A stretch of 32,364 bases of DNA from Streptococcus sanguinis (GTDB lineage: Bacteria; Bacillota; Bacilli; Lactobacillales; Streptococcaceae), in contig NZ_RJMM01000017.1 of NCBI RefSeq assembly GCF_003943655.1, positions 7,511 through 39,874 on the forward strand. Reading direction: 5' to 3'. The notes below the pieces were generated by a model that worked only from the letters and a program-made list of their open reading frames with translations, was not told the DNA's origin and did not search any database. The position numbers were made by a program, and so were the translations under genes. Positions 1 through 10,104 of the stretch are shown piece after piece; positions within the stretch are counted from its first letter, which is position 1; the number at the start of each line of letters is the position of its first letter.

Positions 1-726
1 GAAGACATGCTCCTCCATCTGTTTGGGTAGATGCCCAACCTGATGATTGAAATGAACATCAATGTCGCTTTTATCAGTCAGCTCCTTGATAATCACATCC
101 ATACCTTCGACCAGGGTCTTATTTTCCAACTCTGTAGGTCGTAGGTGGAGCAGGAGAATCCGCAAATCCTTCTGGGCTGTGTCCAGAATATCTGCAATCC
201 CCTTGAGCTGCTTTTGCAGTTTTTGTCCATCGAGCCGTTCTACATTTCCAGCTACTCCTGAAAGAATCATATTGGCTGCAAATAATTCCTGACTGACAGT
301 ATCGTGCAAATCACGCGCAATCCGCCGCCGTTCTTTTTCGATAATTTTTTCTTCTGTCTGCAGGGTTTGGTTTTCAGACTTTTGGAGATTTTCTGTCAGA
401 CGGTGCAGCCTTCTCTCGAGCTGATGCAGAGAACGATCCAACTCGGGTTGGTCTGTCGGCTCCATCCTCCGTCCATCCAGCAAATTCCGAAGATTTTTTT
501 GTACATGGGCTACCGACAGATATTGTATCAAGCGAGCTGCTATCACAATCAGAATGGTCAGTGATAAACCGATAATCACAACAAAGAACACAAAAGACTG
601 CAACAGCTCCAAATCATTAAAGAGCTCCTGCCAAGTAAAATCAAAAATATTGAAAATATAATGAAAGATGATAAATAAGACAAAGAAAGTATAGAGGAGA
701 ATGAGAAAATAATTTGATTTCTTCAC
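1..726 (-). CDS. liaS: LiaS-type sensor histidine kinase (3' end cut by window edge)
   Basis: This is the membrane sensor kinase of the LiaFSR cell-envelope stress system. Only the first 242 codons are in the window. The start is GTG at 726-724, which overlaps the liaF stop as GTGA. Two membrane segments lie at about residues 5-28 and 45-67 with a short outside loop, so it is an intramembrane-sensing kinase with no large sensor domain. A linker follows, then the dimerisation/phosphoacceptor region with RRIARDLHDTVSQ, placing the phosphorylated His at residue 141. This HisKA_3 motif is typical of the NarL/LiaS class. The ATPase domain and the response regulator liaR should lie beyond position 1. 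Assignment rests on the motif plus the adjacent liaF; VraS is the staphylococcal name for the same family. Confidence 0.9.
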   Translation of the reverse strand, partial: MKKSNYFLILLYTFFVLFIIFHYIFNIFDFTWQELFNDLELLQSFVFFVVIIGLSLTILIVIAARLIQYLSVAHVQKNLRNLLDGRRMEPTDQPELDRSLHQLERRLHRLTENLQKSENQTLQTEEKIIEKERRRIARDLHDTVSQELFAANMILSGVAGNVERLDGQKLQKQLKGIADILDTAQKDLRILLLHLRPTELENKTLVEGMDVIIKELTDKSDIDVHFNHQVGHLPKQMEEHVF

Positions 727-1418
727 TTTCTGACAACCTCCACATTTCCTAAGAAGCTGACGAGGACAATCTTCACTGTCTTATTGGCCCGTTTATAGTC
801 TGGTGTCGTCAGCGAAATGGTTTCGTTGCGCAGCTTGCGAGATGGATGATGCAGGAAGTTCAGCTCCCCGTAAAGAGTATTGATTTGCAGCTGAATTTCC
901 ACATCCAGCGGCACAATAATCTTGGTATCGCCAAAACCTTTTCGAATGACAATGACATTATCATGGTTGACCAAAATCACGTCTTCCAAATGAATGGTGT
1001 CTTTCCCAACAATGCGCAAGAGATTGATGTCGTGGAATTGACAGCTGTCCTTAGAAAAATGCTGCAAGTCCCCCAACCAGCGATTCTTTTCACTCTGAAT
1101 TTCCACATCTTCTTCGTAAACGAGATGGGTTTCTTGATTTTCCTTATAGATATAAGGGTAGGCCACAATCATCCCATAAACAAGCGCAAATAAAAGGGCA
1201 GCAATGACGTAGGGATTGAGCATAATAATGAAAAACAGCATAATCATAGAAGCGACCAGCAGAAAATTCCCTTTTTGCTTGCCGAAGTAATAATAGAGCA
1301 GCAGCAAAAAAAGGACCAAGATAATGACAACACGTGAAAAATCAGCTGCCAGCATGGTAACCAATGCCATGGATAGTAAGACTGTTTCAACAAAGACAAA
1401 TAATTGAACCTTCCACAT
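723..1418 (-). CDS. liaF: LiaF, membrane regulator of the LiaSR two-component system
   Basis: LiaF is an integral membrane protein that, in the characterised Firmicute systems, holds the LiaS kinase off until the envelope is stressed. The 231-residue protein has a hydrophobic N-terminal third with about four membrane segments (residues roughly 5-25, 27-45, 52-70 and 72-90). A soluble beta-rich C-terminal domain follows, with the repeated strand pattern of the LiaF-like/DUF2154 fold (for example GFGDTKIIVPLDVEIQL and LYGELNFL). It translates straight into liaS with a 4-bp overlap, which supports tight stoichiometry. Upstream is the stkP terminator, so lia transcription starts in the 145-bp gap. 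The family call is made from topology, motif style and position next to liaS. Confidence 0.9.
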   Translation of the reverse strand: MWKVQLFVFVETVLLSMALVTMLAADFSRVVIILVLFLLLLYYYFGKQKGNFLLVASMIMLFFIIMLNPYVIAALLFALVYGMIVAYPYIYKENQETHLVYEEDVEIQSEKNRWLGDLQHFSKDSCQFHDINLLRIVGKDTIHLEDVILVNHDNVIVIRKGFGDTKIIVPLDVEIQLQINTLYGELNFLHHPSRKLRNETISLTTPDYKRANKTVKIVLVSFLGNVEVVRK

Positions 1419-1443
1419 AGCCGTTTCCTTTCTCTACCTTCCT

Positions 1444-1452
1444 ATTTTAACA
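1444..1452 (-). promoter_or_regulatory. Candidate extended -10 promoter of liaFS(R)
   Basis: Read on the minus strand this is TGTTAAAAT, a TGn-extended -10, about 25 bp upstream of the liaF ATG. The corresponding -35 region has no TTGACA-like hexamer, which fits dependence on the extended -10 or on an activator such as LiaR. I could not identify a LiaR box with certainty. Confidence 0.45.
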
Positions 1453-1512
1453 AAATTAAACCAAAAAACCTCCGTCCAAGGCATGAAATGGGGAAATTTG
1501 TCCAGCAACAAA

Positions 1513-1560
1513 GAAAAAACCATCCGTTTTAAGCTAAAAAACTTAAAATGGACGGTTTAT
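1513..1560 (-). terminator. Strong Rho-independent terminator after stkP
   Basis: A 17-bp nearly perfect stem pairs 1517-1533 with 1542-1558, with an 8-nt loop. On the minus strand it is followed by a run of six T. It lies directly after the stkP stop and separates the gmk-stkP run from liaFS. Confidence 0.9.
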
Positions 1561-1563
1561 TAA

Positions 1564-3417
1564 TCAACTATCAGATGAGCTAGAACTTGTTCCATGTCCG
1601 CTATCTTCAGACGATGAGCTGCTCTTTGAGTTGCTACTAGACGATGATGATGACGAGCTAGATGACGATGGTGTCGTTGCTTCTGTCACGTAAAGAGTGA
1701 TTTTTTCATTTGACTTGAGATCAATTGTCTGACCTGCTGCTGGTGACTGGGAAGTTACCAAGTCAGCCTGAGTCGAAGTGACCGAACGGTCAACAACTCG
1801 CTCAATTCGAGAAGAAGAAATTCCCATTTGAATCAGGTAAGAACGGGCATTAGCGTAGGTGTACTGCATGCTGCCAAAGTCAGGCATGGACACACTAGTT
1901 ACTTCTTTCGCCACTGTCAGCTTGATCTTATGATTAGAAGTCAAATCATAAGTCGAACCAGCTGCCGGAGACTGACGAATGACCTGACCTGGCTCGTACT
2001 CGTCCGATTCCTCCTCAACAATCTCAATTAATTTCTCAGAAACATTATAGTTTGTTTTCAGATTTTCAACTACGGCTGATTTTGCTTGACCGACATAATC
2101 TTCCATTACAAAGGTCTTGGGTCCCTTGGAAATAATCAGGTCAATCTTGCTGCCTTCGCGGCGCTGACTATTGGCCTGTGGATCAGTTTTAATGACTTTG
2201 CCGGATTCGACTTTGTCGCTGTATTCTTCCTTTTCGTCTCCGACAACCAGCTTCTTAGCTTCGATAGCGGAGCGAGCCTCTGCCACAGTCTGACCAGAAA
2301 CATCTGGCACGCTGGTATTGGATGGGCTATTATAAAGAAGGACAACAAAAGCCGCCAAAACCAATAGGACTGCAAAGAAAAGTACTTTATAACGCGTTCT
2401 CAAGCGACGTTTCTTTGGAACTTTCTTAACCGCATCTGGTGTCTCTTCCTTAACTTCATCCGCTTCTGTTTTAACCGGAGTTGGCTTAACAGGTGGAACT
2501 GCTGGCTGAGGTACAGGTGAGATTTTTGGCAAGGTCTTGGTGTCTGCTTTCGCAACATCATCAAAGACTAATTTCTTTTCATTACGGCGCTCATAAGATA
2601 AGCTACTGGACAAGTCCACATACATCTCTGCAACCGACTGATAACGATCCGTCAATTTTTTGGCTGTTGCTTTAATGACCACATTTTCCAAGGCCTGAGG
2701 CACATTAGGATTTTCAGAAATGATGGATGGCAGCGGCTTTTGGAAATGCTGCAGGGCAATCGTAACGGCGCTATCTCCATCATAAGGGATATGACCAGTC
2801 AGCATCTCATAAAAAATAATCCCCATCGCATAAATATCACTCTGAACAGTTGCTTTAGAGCCACGTGCCTGCTCAGGCGATAGATAATGAACTGAGCCTA
2901 GCATTGAGTTAGTCTGAGTCAGACTTGTCTCCGCAAAGGCCACCGCAATCCCAAAGTCTGTTACCTTGGCATTGCCATCTGGGGTCAAGAGGACATTTTG
3001 TGGTTTCAGGTCACGATGGACAATGCCGCGTGTATGCGCCAAGCGCATCGCCAGCAAGATTTGTCCCATGATTCTGACTGCTTCTTCATTTGAAATCGGA
3101 GAATTCTCTTTGATATAGCGCTTGAGGTCAAGACCTGCCACGTATTCCATAGCCAGATACTGCTGGCCATCTTCTTCCCCAATATCAGTAATCCGAACGA
3201 TGTGCGGATGGTCCAAGTCAGCCATCGCCTTAGCTTCCCGCTGGAAACGCGCGACAGCGATAGGATCTGTCTGGTAATTGGTCCTAAGAACCTTTACCGC
3301 AACTTCCTCACCATCCAAAATCAAGTCCTTGGCCAGATAGACATCTGCCATGCCTCCGCGACCAATCTGCTTGATGATTTTATATCGCCCGGCAAAGATT
3401 TTGCCGATTTGAATCAT
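1564..3417 (-). CDS. stkP: PASTA-domain Ser/Thr protein kinase StkP (PknB family)
   Basis: This membrane eukaryotic-type kinase senses peptidoglycan or lipid II and phosphorylates division proteins. The kinase domain covers about residues 12-273: glycine loop [12 protein letters not shown]-binding Lys42, catalytic HRDLKPQN with Asp136, DFG, and SPEQARG. A basic juxtamembrane stretch leads to one membrane helix at about 346-362. Outside the cell there are three PASTA repeats, beginning near [15 protein letters not shown] and MPDFGSMQ. A tail of roughly 37 residues made mostly of serine ends the protein. The pneumococcal protein, as I recall, has four PASTA repeats and about 659 residues; this one is 617. 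The start overlaps the phpP stop as ATGA. It is the last gene of the gmk run and is followed by a strong terminator. Confidence 0.96.
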   Translation of the reverse strand: MIQIGKIFAGRYKIIKQIGRGGMADVYLAKDLILDGEEVAVKVLRTNYQTDPIAVARFQREAKAMADLDHPHIVRITDIGEEDGQQYLAMEYVAGLDLKRYIKENSPISNEEAVRIMGQILLAMRLAHTRGIVHRDLKPQNVLLTPDGNAKVTDFGIAVAFAETSLTQTNSMLGSVHYLSPEQARGSKATVQSDIYAMGIIFYEMLTGHIPYDGDSAVTIALQHFQKPLPSIISENPNVPQALENVVIKATAKKLTDRYQSVAEMYVDLSSSLSYERRNEKKLVFDDVAKADTKTLPKISPVPQPAVPPVKPTPVKTEADEVKEETPDAVKKVPKKRRLRTRYKVLFFAVLLVLAAFVVLLYNSPSNTSVPDVSGQTVAEARSAIEAKKLVVGDEKEEYSDKVESGKVIKTDPQANSQRREGSKIDLIISKGPKTFVMEDYVGQAKSAVVENLKTNYNVSEKLIEIVEEESDEYEPGQVIRQSPAAGSTYDLTSNHKIKLTVAKEVTSVSMPDFGSMQYTYANARSYLIQMGISSSRIERVVDRSVTSTQADLVTSQSPAAGQTIDLKSNEKITLYVTEATTPSSSSSSSSSSSSNSKSSSSSEDSGHGTSSSSSDS

Positions 3418-4154
3418 GCCTTATCCTCCTTGTCAAAGCGAACCAGAGCAACTGTGATGTTATCCAGTCCTCCAGCATTGTTGGCAAAGCGAATTAAGGT
3501 TTGTGTTTTTTCAGACAGGCTGATGTCGCTGGTGACAATGTCACAAATTTCACTGTCTGAAATCATATTAGTCAGACCGTCACTGTTGAGCAGAAGGTAG
3601 TCACCATCTTCCAAGGTAATCATGCCATAGTCAGGCTGTACTTCGTCTTTTTGACCAATAGACTGAGTAATGATATTCTTCTGCGGATGACGCTCTGCTT
3701 CTTCTGGCGTAATCTGTCCAGCTTTCAATAAAGCATTAACAAGCGAGTGGTCATTGGTCAGCTGACGGTATTCATCACCGCGGATCAAGCCGATGCGAGA
3801 ATCACCGATATGGGCATAGATGGCTTGATTATCAATGATAGCCAAGGCTTCCAAAGTCGTGCCCATGCCCTTGTATTCTTCATCTTGACCAAATTGATGA
3901 ATGCGCTGATTTTCCTCTTCCAAGTGCTCCGCAAACCATTCACGCACCTGATTCACCGAATCAATCTGTGTATCAACCCAGGCAGCTCCTAAGTCTGTCA
4001 CAGCCATTTCACTGGCAATGTTTCCAGCTCTGTGACCGCCCATACCATCTGCCAAGATGATCAGGGTCTTGCCTGCCCGATTCACAAAAAGATTGGCATA
4101 ATCTTGGTTATTTGTACGCTTTTGACCAACATCTGTTAATAATGAAATTTCCAT
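3414..4154 (-). CDS. phpP: PP2C-family Ser/Thr phosphatase PhpP (Stp1)
   Basis: This cytoplasmic Mn/Mg-dependent phosphatase reverses StkP phosphorylation. At 246 residues it is full length for a bacterial PP2C. Metal-binding motifs are visible: an early Asp in [22 protein letters not shown] near residue 36, HIGDSR in the middle, and [13 protein letters not shown] near the end. It overlaps stkP by 4 bp and sits 18 bp after rsmB, so kinase and phosphatase are translationally coupled, the standard arrangement in Firmicutes. There is no membrane segment or signal peptide. Confidence 0.96.
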   Translation of the reverse strand: MEISLLTDVGQKRTNNQDYANLFVNRAGKTLIILADGMGGHRAGNIASEMAVTDLGAAWVDTQIDSVNQVREWFAEHLEEENQRIHQFGQDEEYKGMGTTLEALAIIDNQAIYAHIGDSRIGLIRGDEYRQLTNDHSLVNALLKAGQITPEEAERHPQKNIITQSIGQKDEVQPDYGMITLEDGDYLLLNSDGLTNMISDSEICDIVTSDISLSEKTQTLIRFANNAGGLDNITVALVRFDKEDKA

Positions 4155-4172
4155 ACTGTCAGTTTCCTCCTC

Positions 4173-5489
4173 TTATTCCGATATCTTCCTAAATTGACTG
4201 ATAAAAAATCCGTCGCTTTCATATAATTCCGGCGTAATCAAGATACAGCCGTCTTTGACGATATCTTTTCTTTCATGGTCTAATAAGACTTGCTCAAAGT
4301 TCGGATGACTGGCCAGAAATTTCTTGACAACCTCAAAATTCTCTTTGGCCATAATCGTGCAAGTACTATAAGCTATTATACCACCTTTACGTAGACTTTG
4401 ACAAACGCTGTCTAGTATATCCAGCTGAATTTTTTGTAAATTCTCAAAATCTGCATTTTCTTTATTATATTTTATATCTGGTTTGCGGCGAATTAAGCCA
4501 ATACCTGAGCAAGGAGCGTCCACCAAGATTTTATCGAAAGCATCTGGGCCAAATGTCTCAAACACTTTGGTCGCGTCTAGCTTTTTAGTGGTGATTTTAT
4601 CTGCCAAGCCCAGTCTTTTTGCATTTTCTTCTACGAGTTCTAACTTATGATCATAGAGGTCCAAAGCTGTAATGTGGCCGCTCGTCAGATAGGAAGCCAT
4701 GTGGACAGTCTTGCCCCCCGGTGCACTGCAGGCATCCAGAATCTGCTCCTCACCTTCGATGGCCAGAGTAGGAGCCACAAGCTGGCTAGACTCATCCTGA
4801 ATCGTAATCGCTCCTCTTTCAAAGAGCTGATGCCCAGCAAAATGCCCCTGTCTTTTAACCAAGGCTGACGGAGATAAAAGCGAGTTCTCAGCCCCTAAAA
4901 GCTGACGAAGCTCTGCCTTGCGCGACATATCCGTCACGCGAATGCTGGCCTTGCTGCGAACAAAGAGACTAGCAAAGATAGCTAGAGCTCTTTCTTCGCC
5001 AAACTCTTCTATCAGGTCTTTGACCAGCCAGACCGGCAAAGAATACTGGATCGAATAGCGTTTGTTTTTGCGCTTGATTGTTTCAAAATCAGCCACACCC
5101 TCACGCTCAATCCTACGTAACAAGGCATTGACAAATTTCTCGCTGCCGCGCTTACGGATTTTCGCAATTTCAACAGCCTCATGAACAGTTGCATGCTGAG
5201 GGATTTTATCCAGATAGAGCATCTGGTACAGACTGAGCATAAGCAGAATGTAAAGCCAGTTATCTAATTTGTCCCTATCCTCAATCAGATGGGATAGATA
5301 CCATTCCAAAGTGATTTTCCGAGCAACTGTGCCGTAAACCAGCTCTGTTACCAGACCTTTATCTGCTTGACTCAGCAAGCTTTGATTCAGAGCCCGGTTT
5401 AAGGCGATATTGGAATAGGCTCCTTCTTCAAAAACTTCTTCCAAAATTTCCAAGACCTGCCAACGGGCCGTTTTTTGCTTACTTTCCAA
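4173..5489 (-). CDS. rsmB: 16S rRNA m5C967 methyltransferase RsmB (Sun/Fmu)
   Basis: RsmB methylates C967 (E. coli numbering) of 16S rRNA with S-adenosylmethionine. The 438-residue protein has an all-helical NusB-like RNA-binding N-terminal domain (about 1-140) and a Rossmann methyltransferase domain. The SAM-binding motif is [10 protein letters not shown]. The two cysteines of the m5C mechanism are in [18 protein letters not shown] and YSTCTI. The start is a TTG codon at 5489 inside the end of fmt (11-bp overlap), with GGAG nine bases upstream, so this start depends on the overlapping context. It is part of the fmt-rsmB-phpP-stkP unit. Confidence 0.95.
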   Translation of the reverse strand: MESKQKTARWQVLEILEEVFEEGAYSNIALNRALNQSLLSQADKGLVTELVYGTVARKITLEWYLSHLIEDRDKLDNWLYILLMLSLYQMLYLDKIPQHATVHEAVEIAKIRKRGSEKFVNALLRRIEREGVADFETIKRKNKRYSIQYSLPVWLVKDLIEEFGEERALAIFASLFVRSKASIRVTDMSRKAELRQLLGAENSLLSPSALVKRQGHFAGHQLFERGAITIQDESSQLVAPTLAIEGEEQILDACSAPGGKTVHMASYLTSGHITALDLYDHKLELVEENAKRLGLADKITTKKLDATKVFETFGPDAFDKILVDAPCSGIGLIRRKPDIKYNKENADFENLQKIQLDILDSVCQSLRKGGIIAYSTCTIMAKENFEVVKKFLASHPNFEQVLLDHERKDIVKDGCILITPELYESDGFFISQFRKISE

Positions 5490-6414
5490 AAGTATCTCCT
5501 AGGGACAGGCTGCGGCCCAGTCCATTCAAAAAATCAACGATAGCCATCTTGGGCTTACCAGCAGGCTGAACCGTCTTCAGCGAGAGGGCTCCCTGACCAG
5601 CTGCAACCACCAGTTCTTTTTTACTAATAGACAATATCTGTCCCGGCTGACCGCTGCCAGCTACCATATCTGCTTCATAAATCTTAAAGCGTTGTCCCTG
5701 CAGCAAGGTATGAGCTACTGGCCAAGGATACATGCCACGAATTTGATTGAAAATTTGTCGGTTTGTTTTGCTCCAGTCTATCCGCTCTTCTTCTGGGCTG
5801 ATATTCGGAGAGAAAGTGACCTGGCTAGGATCCTGTGGCTGAGGAATAATCTGCCCTGCCCTATAAGCTGGCAGCACATCCAATAACAGATCTCGACCAA
5901 TAATCGCCAATTTTTCAAAGAGAGTTCCGACATTATCTGTCTCTTCAATCGGCGTCGCCTTGCTGGCTATCATGTCTCCAGCATCCATTTCCTTGACCAT
6001 TTCCATAATTGTAACACCCGCTTGCTCATCGCCATTGATCAGAGCATAGTGAATGGGCGCACCACCTCGGTATTTAGGCAGCAAGGAGGCATGAACATTC
6101 ACCGCAAAGTCAACACTGTCCAGCAAGCGGCTAGGCAAAAACTGCCCAAAAGCAGCTGTGACAATACCATCTGCTTCTAAGTTCATCAACTCCTCTAAAT
6201 CCGAGCTTTGAGCCAGCTTTTCCGGTTGATAAACTTGCAGCCCGTATTCCAAGGCCAGCTCTTTTACTGGAGTCATGCGAATCTCTCTTTTACGGCCGAC
6301 GGCCCGGTCCGGCTGCGTCACCACTGCTAACACTTCGTATTGCCCGCTGTCCAGCAGCCCTTTTAGGACAGTCGCTGAGAAGTCCGGTGTTCCCATAAAT
6401 ATTATTTTCATCAT
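5479..6414 (-). CDS. fmt: Methionyl-tRNA formyltransferase
   Basis: Fmt formylates initiator Met-tRNA using 10-formyltetrahydrofolate. The 311-residue length is usual. The N-terminal catalytic domain starts with the typical [15 protein letters not shown], and the folate/catalytic motif [20 protein letters not shown] holds the conserved His. A C-terminal tRNA-binding OB-like domain follows after about residue 205 ([13 protein letters not shown] region). Two ATG codons stand side by side at the start; the second gives the more usual MKIIF N-terminus, so the start may be 3 bp shorter. A candidate promoter lies in the 83-bp gap upstream. Confidence 0.96.
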   Translation of the reverse strand: MMKIIFMGTPDFSATVLKGLLDSGQYEVLAVVTQPDRAVGRKREIRMTPVKELALEYGLQVYQPEKLAQSSDLEELMNLEADGIVTAAFGQFLPSRLLDSVDFAVNVHASLLPKYRGGAPIHYALINGDEQAGVTIMEMVKEMDAGDMIASKATPIEETDNVGTLFEKLAIIGRDLLLDVLPAYRAGQIIPQPQDPSQVTFSPNISPEEERIDWSKTNRQIFNQIRGMYPWPVAHTLLQGQRFKIYEADMVAGSGQPGQILSISKKELVVAAGQGALSLKTVQPAGKPKMAIVDFLNGLGRSLSLGDTFGK

Positions 6415-6449
6415 TTTAAACTATTGATTCCTTCTTTGTTCCTTCCCTT

Positions 6450-6458
6450 ATTATATCA
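6450..6458 (-). promoter_or_regulatory. Candidate internal promoter before fmt
   Basis: On the minus strand this reads TGATATAAT, a perfect -10 with TGn extension, about 35 bp upstream of the fmt start. No clear -35 hexamer is at the expected spacing. It would let fmt-rsmB-phpP-stkP be transcribed apart from gmk-rpoZ-priA. Confidence 0.55.
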
Positions 6459-6497
6459 GAAGTCGTCTACAACAACCTTAATCTCGGCTAAAAAGCT

Positions 6498-8885
6498 TTA
6501 CATAAAATTTTGTGGTTCATTATCAATTGTCAGGCGTAAATCTTTATTGTCCCGATTTTGTGTCCAGTCCAAGACTTGATTTAGCGTCGCCTGCAGCTTG
6601 TCCTCAAAGCGATATTTGAGAAGAATCTGATAATGATAGAGATTGTGGGTACGGGCAATGGGCTTCGGCGTTGGACCCAGGATTTGCACTTTTTCTGACA
6701 GACCGCTTCGCAGAATATCCATAACCTCATAAGCTTTTCGCACTGCTGTCTCTTCGTCCTTGTGCGACAGGGTTAGACCGACCGTAAAGTAATAAGGCGG
6801 ATAACCTAGCTGCCGGCGGATTCCCATTTCATAAGCATAAAAGCCCTCGTAATCCTGCTGCTTGGCAAACTCAATGGCATAATGATGAGGATTATAGGAC
6901 TGGATAAAGACCTGACCAGCCTTTTCAGCCCGACCAGCACGGCCGGCCACCTGAGTCAGCAGCTGGAAGGTTCGTTCTGAAGAGCGAAAGTCCGGCAGAT
7001 TGAGAGCAGTATCCGCATTGAGTACACCAACTAGCGTCACGTTTGGAAAATCCAGCCCCTTAGCAATCATCTGAGTGCCTAAGAGAATATCTGCCTGTCC
7101 CTGACCAAAGCTTTCTAAAATGGCTTCATGGCTGCCTTTCTTACGGGTCGTATCTACATCCATCCGCAAAATGCGAGCCTGTGGAAAGAGCTGAACCAAC
7201 TCATCATAAGCTTTCTGTGTCCCAGTACCATAATAGCGAATGCTGCGGCTGGCACAGTTAGGACAACTCTGAGGAATGTTCTTAGTAAAACCACAGTAGT
7301 GGCAGTTCATGGTCTTGGTGTCCATATGCAGGGTCAAAGAAATATCACAGTTAGGACAGCTATCAACGGCCCCACATTCCCGACACATGACAAAGCTGGA
7401 ATACCCCCGCCTATTAAGCATGAGAACCGTCTGCTCTCCCTTATCCAGACGATCTTGAATAGCATCTAGCAGGACTGGCGTGAAATTACTGGCTTCATGC
7501 TGACCGATATAATCCCGAAAATCCACCACTTCCACTTGAGGAATCTGCGCCAGCGGATTTGCGCGCTTGCTGAGCAGCTGAAAATCATAGACTCCACGGC
7601 TTGCTCGGGCACGGCTCTCCAAGCTCGGAGTTGCCGACCCCAGCACTAAGACAGCTTGATTGTACTGAGCTCGCAGGAGAGCCACCTCTCTGGCATGATA
7701 GCGAGGATTGGAATCCTGCTTGTAGGAGGATTCATGCTCTTCATCAATGATGATGGCTCCAATATTTGTCAGCGGAGCAAAAATAGCTGAACGCGCGCCG
7801 ACAACGACCTGAGCAGCTCCTCGCTCCACCTTGCGCCATTCATCATATTTCTCACCGTCAGACAGACCTGAATGCAAAATTGCAACTTGGTCGCCAAATC
7901 TAGAAATAAAGCGATCGGTTACCTGCGGAGTCAGAGAAATCTCTGGAACCAGCATGATAGCGGTCTTTCCCTGAGCCAGTGCCTCTGCGATGACCTGCAG
8001 GTAAACTTCAGTCTTCCCACTGCCCGTGACCCCTTCTAAGAGGACTGGCTGAGAATGACTCTGACCAATTTTCTGAGTGATTGCCGCAACTGCTGCGGCT
8101 TGTTCATCGTTTAAGGTCAGACTTTGCTTCTGCCGCTCCTTTTGGAAATAAGCAGCAGAACGGCTAACTTCTCTATCTTCAATGCTAATTAGATTTTCTT
8201 TGATAAAGTAATTAATAATATCCCGCGAAAAGTTTTCTCGCAAATCAGCCAAGAGCTGGCTGTCCTGCTGCTCCAGCAAGACTTCTTTTAATTCTTGTTT
8301 TTTCTTAGCTTGTCGGGGAAGGTCATGATTTTGCAGAGCGGCATGATTGACCTGATACCATTTCTCAGTCTTAATATGCTTCTTGTCCGTCGCCTGATAC
8401 TCCAGTCGAATGCGGCCAGTCTGGGTCAGTCGCATCAGCTTGGCCTGACTTTTCTTGTCCAAATCAGAAAAGCGAAGACTAGCCTCTTGACCAAAGATAG
8501 CTGACCGTTCCTCAACATTCAGCAGCTCCGTCGGATAGAGTAGTTTATCATAGCTGGAGTTGAGAAGACTAGGCAGCATGGCCTTTAAAAGGGAAATCTT
8601 ATAAGAAAAGACTGACTTGCGCAACTCATCCGCCAGCCAGAGCTGTTCCTGGTTCAAGACGGGCCTGAAATCAAGGACTTCCGCAATTTCCTTCAGCTCT
8701 TCTTGGCCTCCCGTCTCATCAAAGCCAACCACAATCCCCTGAATCAGGCGATTTCCCTGCCCAAAAGGGACATGGACTCGCATGCCAGCTGCTAGCATTC
8801 CAGCAAACTCTTCTGGAATAACATAGCTATAGGGCTTGTCCGTCTGCATCAGAGGAACATCCACAATAATCTTTGCTAGCTTCAC
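6498..8885 (-). CDS. priA: Primosomal replication restart helicase PriA
   Basis: PriA is the 3'-5' superfamily 2 helicase that reloads the replisome at collapsed forks. The 795-residue protein has an N-terminal fork-binding domain (about 1-110) and a Walker A motif GVTGSGKT in the middle. The DEEH box is in IIIDEEHESSYKQ. Eight zinc-binding cysteines form paired CxxC clusters (CRECG, CPNC, CHYCG, CPNC). Helicase motif VI is QVAGRAGRA. The start codon is GTG at 8885, preceded by GGGGTGAG; the overlapping ATG two bases earlier is out of frame and stops at once. It lies 60 bp after rpoZ in the gmk operon. Confidence 0.96.
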   Translation of the reverse strand: MKLAKIIVDVPLMQTDKPYSYVIPEEFAGMLAAGMRVHVPFGQGNRLIQGIVVGFDETGGQEELKEIAEVLDFRPVLNQEQLWLADELRKSVFSYKISLLKAMLPSLLNSSYDKLLYPTELLNVEERSAIFGQEASLRFSDLDKKSQAKLMRLTQTGRIRLEYQATDKKHIKTEKWYQVNHAALQNHDLPRQAKKKQELKEVLLEQQDSQLLADLRENFSRDIINYFIKENLISIEDREVSRSAAYFQKERQKQSLTLNDEQAAAVAAITQKIGQSHSQPVLLEGVTGSGKTEVYLQVIAEALAQGKTAIMLVPEISLTPQVTDRFISRFGDQVAILHSGLSDGEKYDEWRKVERGAAQVVVGARSAIFAPLTNIGAIIIDEEHESSYKQDSNPRYHAREVALLRAQYNQAVLVLGSATPSLESRARASRGVYDFQLLSKRANPLAQIPQVEVVDFRDYIGQHEASNFTPVLLDAIQDRLDKGEQTVLMLNRRGYSSFVMCRECGAVDSCPNCDISLTLHMDTKTMNCHYCGFTKNIPQSCPNCASRSIRYYGTGTQKAYDELVQLFPQARILRMDVDTTRKKGSHEAILESFGQGQADILLGTQMIAKGLDFPNVTLVGVLNADTALNLPDFRSSERTFQLLTQVAGRAGRAEKAGQVFIQSYNPHHYAIEFAKQQDYEGFYAYEMGIRRQLGYPPYYFTVGLTLSHKDEETAVRKAYEVMDILRSGLSEKVQILGPTPKPIARTHNLYHYQILLKYRFEDKLQATLNQVLDWTQNRDNKDLRLTIDNEPQNFM

Positions 8886-8945
8886 ATTCTCACCCCACTT
8901 TCCTAAACGTCATTACAGAAAAAATAAGATTGAGCATCCCCAACC

Positions 8946-9260
8946 TTAAATCTTCTCACCTTCTTCTTTTTCTTTAGCGATTTGCTCTTTAATCTTGCGC
9001 TCTTCTTCTTCTTTACGCAGACGCTCTTCTTCTGCCCGACGGCGAACTGCCTCGCGCTTGCCTTCTGGATCTGGATGGATAACGACATTGCCGGATTCAA
9101 TTTCTTCCAAAGCACGAAGAGTGGATTTGACAGACTTGAATTCCTGCGTAGCGGGAGCTCCAGCTTCAAGCTCATGAGCGCGCTTAGCTTCTAAAATAAC
9201 CAAGGAATATTTTGACGGAACCTTGTCCAGCAAAGTGTCAATAGACGGTTTTAACATCAT
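8946..9260 (-). CDS. rpoZ: RNA polymerase omega subunit
   Basis: Omega helps beta-prime fold and join RNA polymerase. The 104-residue sequence begins [20 protein letters not shown] and has the conserved helix [11 protein letters not shown] that contacts beta-prime. From residue about 75 on it is a highly charged helical tail rich in Glu, Lys and Arg, as in other streptococci. It sits 25 bp after gmk and 60 bp before priA, the conserved Firmicute order. An overlapping minus-strand frame at 8903-9175 is a shadow caused by this low-complexity tail. Confidence 0.95.
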   Translation of the reverse strand: MMLKPSIDTLLDKVPSKYSLVILEAKRAHELEAGAPATQEFKSVKSTLRALEEIESGNVVIHPDPEGKREAVRRRAEEERLRKEEEERKIKEQIAKEKEEGEKI

Positions 9261-9285
9261 AATTTTCTACCTAATTTCTAACTTT

Positions 9286-9936
<651 letters not shown>

Positions 9937-9942
9937 CTATCT

Positions 9943-9971
9943 AGTGTAACAAAATTAGGCTGATATTTCAA
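9943..9971 (-). promoter_or_regulatory. Promoter of the gmk-rpoZ-priA(-fmt-rsmB-phpP-stkP) operon
   Basis: On the minus strand TTGAAA (9971-9966), a 17-bp spacer, then TACACT (9948-9943) with a TGn extension in front of the -10. It lies about 25 bp upstream of the gmk start, and both hexamers and spacing are good. Confidence 0.75.
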
Positions 9972-10068
9972 GGGGATAGGAAGAAATGTATGTGTCTAGA
10001 GTTTTGAAAAGATAGGAAAATAAGCAAGCAATCATACGGAAAACAAAATAGACCAGCAGAACATTCAA

Positions 10069-10096
10069 GAAAAAAGCAATCTGTTACCAGACTGCA
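10069..10096 (-). terminator. Rho-independent terminator after rny
   Basis: An 8-bp stem pairs 10076-10083 with 10088-10095 (one G-U pair on the RNA) and a 4-nt loop. On the minus strand it is followed by six T. It directly follows the rny stop. Confidence 0.85.
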
Positions 10097-10104
10097 TTTC
10101 TTCT

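Noticed and set aside
62..564. Plus-strand open frames opposite liaS
   Set aside because: They lie antisense to the clear histidine kinase frame, have no ribosome binding site and no recognisable domain.
1600..1680. Repeated GAT/GCT-rich DNA in stkP as a CRISPR or satellite array
   Set aside because: It is coding serine-rich low complexity in frame with no spacers or regular unit length.
8903..9260. Overlapping frames on both strands across rpoZ (for example 8903-9175 minus and 8982-9194 plus)
   Set aside because: They come from the Glu/Lys/Arg-rich low-complexity tail of omega, whose true frame (8946-9260) is unmistakable.
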